This document shows, piece after piece, positions 33,721-45,834 of a stretch of DNA of 64,000 bases; the stretch's first letter is position 1; each line of letters starts with the position of its first letter. The position numbers and the translations under genes are program-made. This DNA is from Larix kaempferi (lineage: Eukaryota > Streptophyta > Pinopsida > Pinales > Pinaceae): contig BSBM01000865.1 in the NCBI GenBank assembly GCA_027924585.1, positions 9,002,501 through 9,066,500 of the forward strand, read 5' to 3'. The notes under the pieces are model-generated. The model did no database searches, was not told the origin of the DNA, and was given only the letters and a program-made list of their open reading frames with translations.

Positions 33721-35303
33721 TTCCTTTTAAAATACATAAGGTCCATGACCATCCTTACAGATCCCATGCGGGTGGGGCTAATGATTTTCTCCCTGTAAAG
33801 ACCCCTTTGCCTCCCAGATCCCAACTGAGATATGGCCCTTTAAAGCTACCCCATGTTCTTCACAAATTTCCTCCGAACTACCATAAGCACCTCCCTACCT
33901 TTGATGGAGGATCCAGAAGTCCTACGGCTGAAAAACATCTTCAGGGTTTTGAGCATTTTCTGGACCTTTTCGAAGTAGAACATGATGATTTATGTATGAG
34001 AAGCTTTTCCCAATCCCTCCAAGGAGATGTGAAAGAGTGGCTCAAGCAATTGCAACCTGAGTCCATTCATGCATGGGAGGAATTATCTAAAACCTTTCTG
34101 GAATTTTGGAGTGAGATAAGACCATGGGACCTAGTCCTTGTGGAGTTCTACTCCATGAGGAAATGAGAAGATGATACCATGTCTAGTTTCAACAGAATAT
34201 TTGCAAGATTCTATTATAATGTGCCAAGGGAGATTCACCCCCTAGAAAATGCTGCTAAACTACACTATGCATCTATTTTTCCTCTTGATCTAGCTTTCCA
34301 TCTTATGGAAAGAAGGTCTTCCAATTTGAAGCACGTGTTTACTGATGCACTAGAGGTTGAGGACAACCTCAGCATGTCCAGAAATTTATCAAGCCAAGGT
34401 AATGAGGGAAGGATTGGGGAGGCAATAAGATCCGAAGAAGAGCAGGGACAAGGAAAACTTTTCCTACAACCTAATTTCTCCCATGATAAACAGGGAGGTG
34501 ATCAGCCCAGTGACGTACCAGAAGAGGGTGGTTCCGATCTGTTTTATGTGGATTGGAATCAGCATGCTAGAATTCATGTTGCCAATGGTTTTAATAGAGG
34601 TTTCATTCCACCTAAGTATGATGAGTATGGAGAGAGTTGTTTGGGACACTTCATAAGCAATTTTGAAATAGAGGGTGAAGGTGGACCTTCATGCAGTCAG
34701 TTTCACCAGCTGGGGGGACCAACCAAGAAAGGAAGAGCTAGCAAACCAAGGTTCCTGGAGGATCCCTGGCATGCAAAAGCCTCTTTTCATATTAGAGCCT
34801 AAAGGGAGTACAGATTCCTTGAAGAGGAATATAGGACCCTCGAAGAAGCATATGTGATCCTCGAGGAGAAATGTGGAATTCTTGAAGGAAGTCTCGAGCT
34901 CGGCGGATACCTTCAGCAGGTTGACCAGAATATTGCTGGAAGGCTAGAAGAGGACCAGGAAGACCCTCATGGTTCTTATTCGTAGTACACTTCAAGGGTG
35001 GAAGAAGATGATAGGGTCCTTGAAGAGATTTTCAGGTTGCGCCGGCATCTCCAACAAACTGACCAGATAATCGAGGTGCTTGAGGAAGACCGGGCGGCGC
35101 AGCGGGATTTTCAGGAAAGTCCTTCAAGCCTGGAGTCCGGGTTTCAGGAAGGATGGTTTTTTCTAGACCCTTTCGGGGAAAAGGGCGAAGTTTCTTTTGA
35201 AATTTCGGAGCAGAACCTGGTTTTCAACCCGGGGGTCATAAGTATCCCAAGAGGGGATATTATAGACAGATTTTGTATGGAGGTAACTTTCCAAGCTACA
35301 TAG
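33680..35303 (+). pseudogene. gag-only Ty3-type retroelement fragment
   Basis: A capsid domain of the Retrotrans_gag type: LPTFDGGSRSPTAEKHLQGF, DLCMRSFSQSLQGDVKEWL and AWEELSKTFLEFW (about 33893-34115), continuing after TGA 34164 with MSSFNRIFARFYYNVPREI and AAKLHYASIFPLDLAFHLME. A further stop at 34800 is followed by a Glu-rich, probably coiled-coil tail (LEEEYRTLEEAYVILEEK) and a second open piece, 34998-35303. No protease, RT or integrase follows, so it is a truncated or non-autonomous element. The 5' boundary is unclear: the frame is open from 33600, but the first ~80 bases overlap antisense to exon 1 of the transposase-like gene. Confidence 0.72.
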
Positions 35304-35324
35304 GGACAGTCAGGTCACGGAGAG

Positions 35325-35729
35325 GTGCTTGGAGTTTCTCGTTTCGGTCTCACTAGGTCATGCAGAATTTTCAGTAGGCATAATGCTCAGGCCCTGATTG
35401 GAGGCGGTCAAAGTTATGCAATCCCTATGCCTGGTATGAGCACTTGGGGAAATAAATGGCTTACTTACAGCTCTCCCAAAAATAAGTATGCTGAGATACC
35501 AATAGAAAATACTCGAGGGAAATGCACTCTATACGACCCCATGGCTGATTATCTGAAAGGATCCCTTCACCAAAAGGAGAAGTTATGTTCCTACCAAGAA
35601 GGTCACTCCCATCATCTGCCTTTTCTGCCATCAAAATCTCACTGCCTGATTTTAGCTCAGAATGGTGGAATAATCTGCTCGGGATGTCGGCTACTGGATT
35701 GGCTGCACTGGCATTTTTCCATCATGTGA
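35325..35729 (+). CDS. Open frame after the gag fragment, unknown
   Basis: A 134-codon open frame with no recognised domain. It lies 20 bases after the gag fragment and may be a continuation of the same element (a PIENTRGKCTLYDPMADYL stretch looks protein-like). Confidence that it is coding is low. Confidence 0.25.
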   Translation: MLGVSRFGLTRSCRIFSRHNAQALIGGGQSYAIPMPGMSTWGNKWLTYSSPKNKYAEIPIENTRGKCTLYDPMADYLKGSLHQKEKLCSYQEGHSHHLPFLPSKSHCLILAQNGGIICSGCRLLDWLHWHFSIM

Positions 35730-38230
35730 TATGGAATCCCTTGGGGTGACATAGGGTAGGGAATCTTGTACATAAATAAGTTCGACATGGAGGGCATGCT
35801 TTCAGAAGTTCCCAAGCTTAGTTATAGTTTTCAGTTTTTAGTTTGCTTCTGGTTTTCGAATAATAAAGGCTATAGGTTGCGGATTTGACAAACGGGCCCA
35901 ATGGATCAGGCACTCGGTCTACGGTGTTCTTCGCTACCTCACAGGGAGGATATCATCCCCGAGTAGGATCCAATTGTTAGCACTAAATTCGTGCTAGGTG
36001 TTCGGGGGAGTCTATGCCCATCGAAATGCTAAAGGGAAGTGCTGCTCCCAAAACCCATAGTCCAAAAATCCAGAAGATCTAAGTCTTGAGGGATGGAGCT
36101 AGTCCAAAGATAGAGAAAATTCGATAGTGTTTAAGATACATACAGACAGATGCGGTTAAAGGTGGTAAATGATTGATGGTCGTAAGTGATCATCGCGATA
36201 GGAGGTGACTGCCCTTTAAACACTAGCGGGAAGGTTAGTCAGCGTACAAGTCCAAGCAAATCAATGGTCGATCGTCGGGATCAACGGTCATAAAGGAGTT
36301 CGCATTTCCCACATGCACATTAAAGATCGCATTTCATATTTGCAAAGTCGGGTTAAAACCCCACACCATTAGACGACCCAGATCTCATGAGGAGTGGATC
36401 TACGGTTGGGAACAACTTCGTGGATGTTACTTGTGCGACAGAGCGGTAGGTGCCAAATACACGAAGTCAGTAGAAGAAGCACCATTCTACGGATCAGATG
36501 AAAGCTGGATCGAGGTCTACGGCCCTAAGATGATCACAAGTGCAAGCAGAGAAAAAGAATCTCCGGTAAAAAATAATGAGTGCCAGGTGGATGGAGGCAG
36601 CCTCATCCCCGTCATATGCGTATCCATCTACAGAGAGGATGTGGTTTGACACGTTTTGACACCAATTTTTATTTCAGTCATCATGCCCATTCGAATAGGA
36701 GATCCTATCAAGTCATCATGGAAAAATGATTGTTCAAGGCTGCCATCATTGTCACGGTAGTTATAAAGCATGGCCACCCATGGTGCGCATCCCACGTCCA
36801 TACCAGAAGGTGGCAAGCTTGACCATTCGGGCATATTACTATTGAGAGTAGAGTGATGGAAGAGGGACAGAAGGCCGAGGTGGTTATCGTGCTCGAACAA
36901 GTGTGGTCCGAGGTGGAAGAAGGGAAGATTCCTCTAGATCCATAGTCCTCGGCCAGGTGGAGGAAAGCTCATCCAGTGAACCAGAAGAACAGGAAGATTT
37001 TTAGGTAGGAAAAGAGGAGCGACGTCGGTTAAAGAAGAGATGAACCTCTGAGAGCGAGGGGGACACATGCCCAGACATGGAGGTTGCTAAGGATCACATC
37101 CTCCCCACCGAGATAGTGACATCCCCTCTCATAGCTGAAGGAACACCGACAGATGATCCGCTGAAGATAGAAAACTTCTGCAGTCCTCAAGGAGAGCTGA
37201 TGGCTCCTGAATGAGGTGACGGTCCGCTCACATGTTCTTTCATTTTCTCCGGCAAGTCTATTTCCTGGATAAATGTTGTAGCATAGTTTGGACCTACCTG
37301 TTGTTTGAAATCACTACTATCTGAACCCTGCGAAGAGACACCTGTATCGTCAGTCGCAGCCTGTCTAATAGCCGTCGCTATCATTTTTTAATACGCTATA
37401 AAGAGCAGTTAACTGAATGGCATAGTTGGAGGCATAGTCATAGCCTGATTTGTAACCGTTTTGATGCTCAGTCCAAGGCCGAGGGCGTATAAATGGCGAT
37501 GTAAAAGAATATCAATGGGTTGGAAAATCATTTGGTCAAGGCCTTGGAGAGTCTGGTTTTGTAGCTCTGAAATATCTTTCTTAATACAATTTGCAGCGTT
37601 TATGATGGAGGTCCTACCAGAGATTCATGTGTTGCTTTTCTTACAGTCTTTCTATCTTCTTTCTCAAATGTGATTGTAATTCCTGTTATTCATTTCCATT
37701 ATGTATTCCCTTTCATGTCTGAAATCAGTGTATAGTAGCATAGAATTCTTGGCCACAGGCTCTAGCTATTGTTTCAAATGTTCACTTAACAGTTCTACTA
37801 AAGTTGATATTGAATTCATCCATGCCGGTCGCTCATATCGATGGTCTCTTCTCACCTTCTTCTTTTATCACCTGAACTTAGCATTCCCACAGGAAGTGGG
37901 TGGCTACCTTGCCTCTATTTCGGTATCTCACACTACAGCACTGTTATTCGATTTATGCATTATATCTTGACTCCATTTCCCACGTCTCTCCTATGATTAT
38001 CTCGCCAAACTTTAAACCAAACTGTTATGTCAGAAGTCTGACCTTCTGCCTACGATTTGATTGAATATCCCGGGTAAGAGGGTTGTGTTTTCCTCATTGA
38101 TATTATTTTCGGTCTTCTATGGAATGCTGTGTACATTCATCATTGCAAAATATTTGAGTGTTTTCAGTATTTTATGAATGTTTAGAGAGATCCCTCTCGG
38201 ATCGTGCTGGGTCAGTAGCACAGATCCAAA
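35730..38230. other. Degenerate retroelement-like DNA
   Basis: No intact gene. A TGTTAGCACTAAATTCGTGC sequence near 35971 could be an LTR start, and GCGTATAAATGGC near 37485 could be its TATA box. A matching partner LTR is not in the window, and the proposed end is not clear. Around 36880-37215 (+) there is a broken acidic Ser/Glu-rich reading frame with several stops. Confidence 0.35.
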
Positions 38231-38285
38231 GTGGTTAGTGGTTACCCCGATTCTGCCTCTCCAAAGCTTTGGAGGTCGTTTTGGG

Positions 38286-38804
38286 TGTTAACAATGATGA
38301 TGAAGATGTTGATGATGATGGTGATGGTGATGAAGATGATGATGATGATGATGATGATGAATATGATGATGATGGAGATGTTGATGAGGAACCTAGAGAT
38401 GACAATGCTGATGAAGATGTTGATGATGATGATGATGGTGATGATGATGAAGATGTTGATGATGATGGTGATGGTGCTGAAGATGATGATGATGATGATG
38501 ATGAAGATGATGATTGTGGAGATGTTGATAAGGAACCTAGAGATGACAATGATGATGAAGATGTTGATGATGACGAATATGATGATGATGATGAAGATGT
38601 TGATGTTGATGGTGATGGTGATGAAGATGATGATGATGATGATGATGAAGATGATGATGATGAAGATGATGATGATGGATATGTTTATGAGGAAGGGGGA
38701 GATGACAATGATGATGAAGAGGAGGACAATGATGAATATGATCATCATCATCATCCTCATCATCATAAGGAGCTTCTCTAATTTTGGATATAAGGAGGAT
38801 ATAA

Positions 38805-38859
<55 letters not shown>

Positions 38860-39254
38860 ATGTTTACGAGGAAGGGGGAGATGACAATGATGATGAAGAG
38901 GAGCACGATCATAATGATGATGATGGTGATGATGATGAAGATGTTGATGGTGATGATGATGATGATGAAGATGATGATGATGATGATGATGATGAAGATG
39001 ATGATGATGGAGATGTTTATGAGGAAGGGGGAGATGAAAATGATGATGAAGAGGAGGACGATGATGATAATCATGATCATGATCATGATCATGATGGATG
39101 ATGATGATGAAGATGATTATGATGATCATGATCATGATCGTGATCATCATCATCATAATCATCTTCATCATCATCATCCATCATCATCATCATCATCATC
39201 ATAATCATCATCATCTTCATCATCATAAGGAGCTTCTCTAATTTTGGATATAAG

Positions 39255-39285
<31 letters not shown>

Positions 39286-39517
39286 AGATGTTGTTGATGA
39301 TGATGATGGTGATGATGATGAAGATGTTGTTGATGATGATGATGATGGTGATGATGATGAAGATGTTGATGACGATGATGATGGTGATGATGATGAAAAT
39401 GATGATGGTGATGATGGTGATGATGGTGATGATGATGATGATGATGATGATTTATATGATGATGATGATGATGATATAAGGAGCTTCTCTAATTTTGTTG
39501 AATCATTACTAGTGTGA

Positions 39518-39573
<56 letters not shown>

Positions 39574-39884
39574 CGACGATGAAGATGATGGTGATTATGA
39601 TGATGATGATGAGGAAGAAGATGAGGAGGAGGAACAGGGTGATGAGGAAGATGATGATGATGAAGATGAGGATGAGGAAGAGGGTGATGACGATGATGAT
39701 GATGAAGATGATGGATGATGATAAGATGGTGATGATGATGATGATGATTATGGTGACGATGAAGATGACGAAGATGATGATGATGATGATGACAAATATT
39801 ATGATGATGGTCATCATCATCATCTAAATAGTCTTTGTCATCATAAGGATCTTCTCTAATTTTGTATATAAGGAGGATATAAGC

Positions 39885-39939
<55 letters not shown>

Positions 39940-40740
39940 ATTCATCATCATCCTCATCATAATCATCATCATCCTCATCCTCATCCTCATCATCATCCTC
40001 ATCATCATCATCATCATCATAATCATCATCATCATCTTCGTCATCTTCATCATCGTCGTCATCATCATCATCATAGTCATTGTCATCACCATCTTCATCA
40101 CCATCTTCATCACCATCATCATCATCATCATCATATTCATCACAATCATCATCATCACCATCATCAACATCTTCATCATGATCTTCATCATCAACATCAG
40201 CACCATCATCGTCGTCATCACCATCTTCATCATCATCATCATCATCTTCATCATCATCATCATCATCATCATCATCGTCATCACCCTCTTCCTCATCATG
40301 ATCTTCATCATCATCGTCGTCATCACCATCATCTTCATTGTTTTCATCAGCAGCAGCATATTCATCATCATCATCATCATCAACATCATCACCATCATCA
40401 TCGTCATCTTTATAATCATCATCGTCTTCATATTCATCATCTTCATCACCATCATCTTCATCTTCATCTTCATCATCATCATCTTCATCATCATCATCAT
40501 CATCATCATCTACATCTTCATCATCTTCACCACCATCATCATTGTCTTCATCTTCATCTTCATCATCATCATCTTCATCATGATGAAGATGATGATGATG
40601 AAGAAGATGTTGATGAGGAAGAGGGAGATGACAATAATGATGAAGATGTGGACAATGACAGTGATGATGAAGATGAGTGCGATGATGATGATGATGATGA
40701 AAATGATGAAGATGATGGTGATGATGAACATAAAGATGAA

Positions 40741-40772
<32 letters not shown>

Positions 40773-40872
40773 TGAAGATGATGGTGATGACGATGACAAC
40801 GATGATGGTGAAGATAATGAAGATGATGACAACGATGATGGTGAAGATAATGAAGATGATGACAACAATAAG
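38286..40872. repeat. Giant GAT/ATC trinucleotide array, strand-switching
   Basis: About 2.6 kb of imperfect GAT triplets. On the plus strand GAT runs at 38293-38740, 38804-39069, 39096-39150, 39255-39476, 39518-39810, 39885-39939 and 40581-40872. ATC runs at 38741-38766, 39145-39226, 39811-39844 and 39940-40580. A non-satellite spacer containing GGAGCTTCTCTAATTTTG and usually ATATAAGGAGGATATAAG recurs at about 38767, 39229, 39480 and 39847. TGATCA palindromes occur near 39070-39095 and 39120-39140. The long Asp-, His-, Ile- or Met-rich open frames on both strands come from the triplet period and are not genes. Confidence 0.95.
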
Positions 40873-40875
40873 GGT

Positions 40876-40945
40876 GGAAGAGAGTGGGGGGGATTGGGTG
40901 GATAGGAAGAGAGGGGGTGGGGTTATAGAGAGGTGGGGTTCCCAA
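40876..40945. repeat. G-rich tract flanking the GAT array
   Basis: Runs of G (GAGTGGGGGGGATTGGGTGG, GAGAGGGGGTGGGG) directly follow the array. Several G-runs of three or more could form a quadruplex. It resembles the reverse complement of the C-rich repeats at 31-215 and 1165-1320. Confidence 0.7.
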
Positions 40946-41048
40946 CCTTAGAGGCAATCTCATCTTATTCAACAAAAATAGTGAATGAAAATAGTTTGGA
41001 ACTTTTATGTCTATGAATGGAAATTAGATTTTATAGAGAAAGAAGCAA

Positions 41049-41160
41049 CATGTGCGCGCTTCTAGAAACACATGCGCGCTTCTAGTAACGCGTGCACGCC
41101 TATCTACGTGCATGCTTCTAGTAACGCGTGTGCGCATATTTGCGTGTGCGTGTCTCGATT
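41049..41160. repeat. CpG-rich alternating purine/pyrimidine repeat
   Basis: Tandem-like copies of GCGCGCTTCTAGTAACGCGTG and variants, with many CG, TG and CA steps (for example ACGCGTGTGCGCATA, TTTGCGTGTGCGTGTC). This composition favours Z-DNA and stands out in an AT-rich neighbourhood. Confidence 0.7.
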
Positions 41161-43640
41161 CAAATTTTTTTTGGCGCCCTTGCAGGCTTGGAATTAGCTT
41201 CAGATTGCCAAACCTTGAGGATCAGTCTGATTTATGGCAGAACACATCAAATGTTGTAACTTCATGTTTTTCACACCTAGTTCCGCATATGCTCCACTAG
41301 TGCACTACAGATGAAATTGCACACACTTGTCGAGCTCTGTGTGCATATTCTAACTATATATTTTTGGAATAGATTTGTTGTTGTTTTCTATTTTTAATTC
41401 ATTTTAAACTCCACTCATGTCAAATTTGTAAAAAACATAGGTCGTTTATTTGGCCTATAACTTTTGATTGGCTTACCGATTTCGAGAACGGAAAAGAACC
41501 CGCACAAGAGTACAAGAATACCTACAAGCTATAAAAAAAAAAAATTGATTATTTCCAGACCATGATATGGTGGACCAACACTTGGCCATGTTGTTTTAAG
41601 GCTTCACTGACTTTCGTAATTTAAAAAAAATATAAAATTAACTTTTAAAATTTTGGAAACATAGCCCCGCACAAGATTCATCTATTGCCTACGCCTCTAC
41701 ATATTTGTTTCCTCATAAATTGACAATTTACATAACAAACAGGTGGCTCAACTAAAACATATGCATTATGTTTTAGAGAAAAAATAACATACCAGTATTA
41801 AAATAATGAAATTTTGGGGTGGCTATACCACGTTTCCATAAATAAAAGTTATATATTCTGGAAGGTCATCCGTTTTTCTACGTTTCATCTTTTTACACCT
41901 AATTCGAAAAAGTTTTGTAGGTACCTCTAATAATTCATTTTAATGATAATATTTTTGTTTTTCCAGCATGGCATTGCAACTAACGTGTCATAATTGGGTA
42001 TCATTACCTTCCACCAGCCCACAACTCGTTAGTAGTCAACTAATTTCAATTGAATTTCCTTCACATGAGATAGGTAATCTTCACTTGTTTCAAAAGAGGC
42101 ATGATCTATATAAATTAACTATTTCTAAATCTACATAACTAGACTTTCATCAGTTTTATCAAATAGAGTCTTTATCTTATTCCATACAACATTTAAGAAA
42201 TTGATCCTACTTATATGAAAGAAAATATCCCTAGATATGTAGGGCATTATGACTGCTATAGTCTCATCCTTATTGTTGTTAATGGAAAACTTCGAGTGGA
42301 CATCCTTGGATATGGAACCGTAGTGTTTGTAATTTGTTGCAACGCTTTAATATTCAATAATGTTTCCATTTCTTGTGCCCAAATTCCATTTTCCCATTCA
42401 AAATCATAGGCTTTAGCTTGAACTTATAATCATGATCTACTTATCTAATACTAAATTCAATTTGCAAGTTGAAAACCTAAATCAATCTATCATACAAACT
42501 TGTTTTATCATGAGTGTTGACGGCACATTGATTGTCTCTACCAAACTTGGAGACAACAACCTAAATTTCAAACAAGCATCTATTATACCATGTTGGAGAA
42601 TCAAAGGATTGGGTAGATCAAAGGGCTAGTACTCCAAGAGAGAGGTGGTGTCTAGAGATACTGTTACAACCCTTAAGCACAATCGATCATAACTCAATAT
42701 ATGAATAAGTGTAAGGAACCAAAAACATTTTCATACATAACACATACACATTGCATTACATATGTTTTTAACCATATCATAAAACTACCCTTATGGCCAT
42801 TTTATATAGAGCAAGATGTAACCAACTCCAACTCCCTTAAAGTGAGGAAGATGAGGTCCACATAGATTGGTTAGGATGCATAGCCAACTCCTTAATTTAT
42901 GCCCCATTCTATGCACATGTCCACTATTAGATTCCAAGTGCCTCACTCATGAAATGCTTAATTGACAATCTAGTTTTTCAATCAACCACTCAATGAACCT
43001 CCAAGTCAACTCTTCTAGTTGATTTGAAATTATAGATTCACCATCTCAAGAAGATGTAGAGATGTGATGAACTTGCAAATCTTGTTTTTCCAATAGAGAA
43101 TACATGGATTATAAAGAGAATGTATGCTTACCTAATTGCTACCATGATTCTTGACAATAAGTTATACAATCTTATGAATTACTAATTAAAACTCCCACAA
43201 AGAATAACATCGAAATTGTGTCCAAATATGACAACAAAACACAAACATGACAAGAACATTGCATAATGATTTGTAGGAGTACAAAAACTATGGAATACAA
43301 TGCCACTTACACAAATAGCACATAAAAGAAAAAAAAAAATTTAAAAAGAAAATTTGGACATCATATCTATAATCTATGGCACAAAATGAAGACAATAACA
43401 ACGTTCTAAAGTAAAAAAGATATTGAAAATGAAAATGAAGAAATCACAAAACAACAACACTATAAACCCATGTTTTAAGAGTGAAAATGTAAGAGCATAA
43501 TTGTTGCATGTAATAACCATGAAACCATGAGGTATATTCCTTATGCCTTTATGGTTATTCCGTGCCATTATCGTAGTCAATGCCTCTCTACCTTGATTCT
43601 ACTCTATGTAACAATTTAAAAATAACAAAAAGTCAACTAC
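41161..43640. other. AT-rich, no gene recognised
   Basis: Short unsupported open frames only. No RNA gene or clear repeat was seen. Confidence 0.5.
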
Positions 43641-43644
43641 CAAT

Positions 43645-44060
43645 GCAGGGAGGTGAACAAAACATGTTGCTGCTATTAATACGATATACAAGAAGATATC
43701 TGAGTCCAACCATACAAATTATATTTTGCTGCCATCGAGTGGTATTAAGTTAACAGCAGATGGTTCCCATGTGCCAACATGCGGAGTTGTTGCTGTGCGT
43801 TGAAAACAAAGACTCTTGGGCACAGCACACTACAGGTCACAAGTTAATAATGTTAAATATAATGATGTGGATGGGATCCTATGTGCAGGTTACACACAAG
43901 ATACAACGCGCGATTAATTAAAAAATAATGAAAATCTCATTTCTCACCTGAAATGGTAGAAGGTAAGTAGTTAATATCACTGGAAAACCTACTTTATTTG
44001 CTCTTAGACCTCCTCCGAATGCACGTGAATCTAGTGGGTCGCTTTTTGTTAGGTAGTATT
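43645..44060. repeat. Segment duplicated at 61.35-61.8 kb (copy 1)
   Basis: It shares in order with 61350-61800: AGGTGAACAA, CCAACCATAC, TGCCAT..GTGGTATTAA.TTAACAGCA, TTGAAAA, GGATCCTATGTG, GTAAGTAGTTAATATC.CTGGAAAA and GACCTCCT. The copies are diverged. This copy lies 0.7-1.1 kb upstream of the SMR gene and may include its promoter. Confidence 0.5.
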
Positions 44061-44720
44061 AGCTGGAACAAAAAAAATTCAACTGTACACAGGCCAACAA
44101 CTGTTGTTGTTAATGCAGCGGCAGCGTTTGTTCTACCATGTGACCCAAATTTAAGCACCGCACCGCCCTTCCATTGGAATATACTGGACAGCAAAAACGA
44201 CAATACATGGGAATGGGATTAATGGCACGGCAATTTTCACTACCCTATTTTTCTTATTAAATTCCCTACAAATCTAATCAACGCAGCGACGTGATATAGA
44301 GTCAAGCAGCTCGAATGTTTAGAAGGATTGTGAGATGATCAGCAGCTTGTTTTAGTGAAAATATGATGATTAGAATGGTCTGAAGATCAGGAATAATGAC
44401 GTTCATACACAAGTTCCAACGAGTTTTCTACTTTGACACGCTTCCTATAGTGGTTAAGCTCTCCTTGTCAAACCCTATCTTCAGCCTTAATCCATTCATG
44501 CAAGGCCAGCTATAATTAGGTCTTTTTGTGTGGTTGAAGCTGCAAATAGTTTCAAGGGAGGTAATGGTTGAAGCTGCTTCTATTTTCTAAGGAGTCGGTA
44601 TTTGCTCTGCATCTCATTTTCTCCTCAGATTTGATTTGATAGGAATTGCAGAAGATGTTGATGTGTTCTATGATCATGAAAACTGAATTGCTGTACTGAG
44701 AATGTTTAGTATTCCATATT

Positions 44721-44737
44721 TCTGGTGCAGTTTGCAG
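44721..44737 (+). other. Likely 3' splice site in the SMR 5' leader
   Basis: TTTCTGGTGCAG ends at 44730 after a pyrimidine-rich stretch, with another TTTGCAG ending at 44737. Either could be the acceptor of an intron in the 5' untranslated region, which would exclude the in-frame upstream ATG at 44702. Confidence 0.35.
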
Positions 44738-44767
44738 AACGAGAAGGAAATTGCTGCGATTAATACT

Positions 44768-45193
44768 ATGGATCCAGATAATAGACCATGTAAACTGGCA
44801 AAATTGAAGTCTCGAGATTCTGTCAGTCCAGAGGCAGATGCATTCTACGTAACAGAAAGTACTCCTACTTTGCCAGCACCACTGGCTGCAGTTCAAGGTA
44901 CTTTGAAATTGAGAACTAACGCTGGTGATTCAGAAAAATGTCTGGATTCGTTAGTAGATAAAGCAGAAGAGGATGAAGAAAATTGCCATACTCCCAAGTC
45001 ACAGGAGCACAAGATACCTCCGGTGCTCTGCTGCCCTCCTGCACCAGTCAAACGTAGATCGAATAAGATCAAGAGAAAGTTACCCGGAAGCTCTAGTCAT
45101 GAAGGCTTTTACATTCTCTCTGATTCTGATCTACAATCTCTCTTCGGGTCAGATCTTGCTAAGAGAAAAGTCTTGCCAAAATCTCTGACATAG
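44768..45193 (+). CDS. SIAMESE-related CDK inhibitor (SMR family)
   Basis: A single-exon 141-aa protein from ATG 44768 to TAG 45191. SIAMESE/SMR proteins are small plant nuclear proteins that bind cyclin-dependent kinase/cyclin complexes, block mitosis and promote endoreduplication or stress-induced cell-cycle arrest. The family core is clear: an acidic run (EEDEEN, 67-72), CHTPKSQEHKIP (73-84), then CCPPAPVKRR (88-97) and a basic KIKRKLPG (100-107). The C-terminus FYILSDSDLQSLF (114-126) fits the short hydrophobic/acidic motif these proteins end with. Length is normal for the family. I chose 44768 because the upstream in-frame Met (44702) precedes a probable splice acceptor and reads as leader. 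No damage is seen, and it is the only intact recognisable host gene in the window. Which SMR orthologue it is cannot be told here. Confidence 0.88.
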   Translation: MDPDNRPCKLAKLKSRDSVSPEADAFYVTESTPTLPAPLAAVQGTLKLRTNAGDSEKCLDSLVDKAEEDEENCHTPKSQEHKIPPVLCCPPAPVKRRSNKIKRKLPGSSSHEGFYILSDSDLQSLFGSDLAKRKVLPKSLT

Positions 45194-45321
45194 AAGGTAA
45201 GGGTAGATCTCAGGAAATATACAATGTTTAGACCAATTATTTGTCTAGTGAGTTACATTAACGATCAGTATTGGTCTTAAGAATATTTTTAGTCTATGAA
45301 TTTGCTTGTGGTTGCTAATAT

Positions 45322-45619
45322 AACATGAATTTACAGAAGTTTGGTTTCAGACAACAAGAGAATTGTATTATCTTTTGAGTTTAAGTTAGTGGAGAACTGT
45401 ATAGGCTGCTGATCCAATTGCATTTCAGATTTTCTAGTCTTCTCTCTGTTTCTCATTGCAATGGAAATGTAACATGAATTTACAGAATTTTGGTTTCAGA
45501 TAACAAAAGAATTTTATTATCATTTAAGTTTAAGTTTGTGGAGAACTGTATAGGCTGCTCATCCAATTGCATTTCAGATATTCTAGTTTTCTCTCTATTT
45601 CTCATTGCAATGGAAAAAT
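45322..45619. repeat. Two-copy tandem repeat, 149 bp, 3' of the SMR gene
   Basis: AACATGAATTTACAGAA starts copies at 45322 and 45471. Both carry GTGGAGAACTGTATAGGCTG, CCAATTGCATTTCAGAT and TCTCATTGCAATGGAAA. It lies 130-430 bases after the stop codon and may be in the 3' untranslated region. Confidence 0.9.
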
Positions 45620-45722
45620 ACTTTCCCCCACATATGACGATTCTGTATTGTGGGGAATATGTTGCAGATTGCACTTTCGGCCTTAACGATTTGTTTTCTT
45701 ATTATTAGGGTACGGTCCTCAT

Positions 45723-45834
45723 GACAACTTACTGTTATTTGTAACGCAGATTTTGCAGAGTACCATGGAGGAAAGCTGGACAACTTACGGTTATTTGTAA
45801 GGCAGATTTTGCAGAGTACTGTGGAGGAAAGCTA
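45723..45834. repeat. Two-copy tandem repeat, 56 bp
   Basis: GACAACTTAC(T/G)GTTATTTGTAA through GCAGATTTTGCAGAGTAC and GGAGGAAAGCT occurs at 45723 and again at 45779, with few differences. Confidence 0.92.

Noticed and set aside
35971-38224. A complete 2.2-kb 3' LTR after the gag fragment
   Set aside because: No second copy lies in the window, the proposed ends do not form an inverted pair and coding debris lies inside.
38231-40975. Very long open frames (up to 383 codons) rich in Asp, His, Ile or Met
   Set aside because: They arise from the GAT/ATC triplet period, occur in several frames on both strands at once and have no non-repeat domain.
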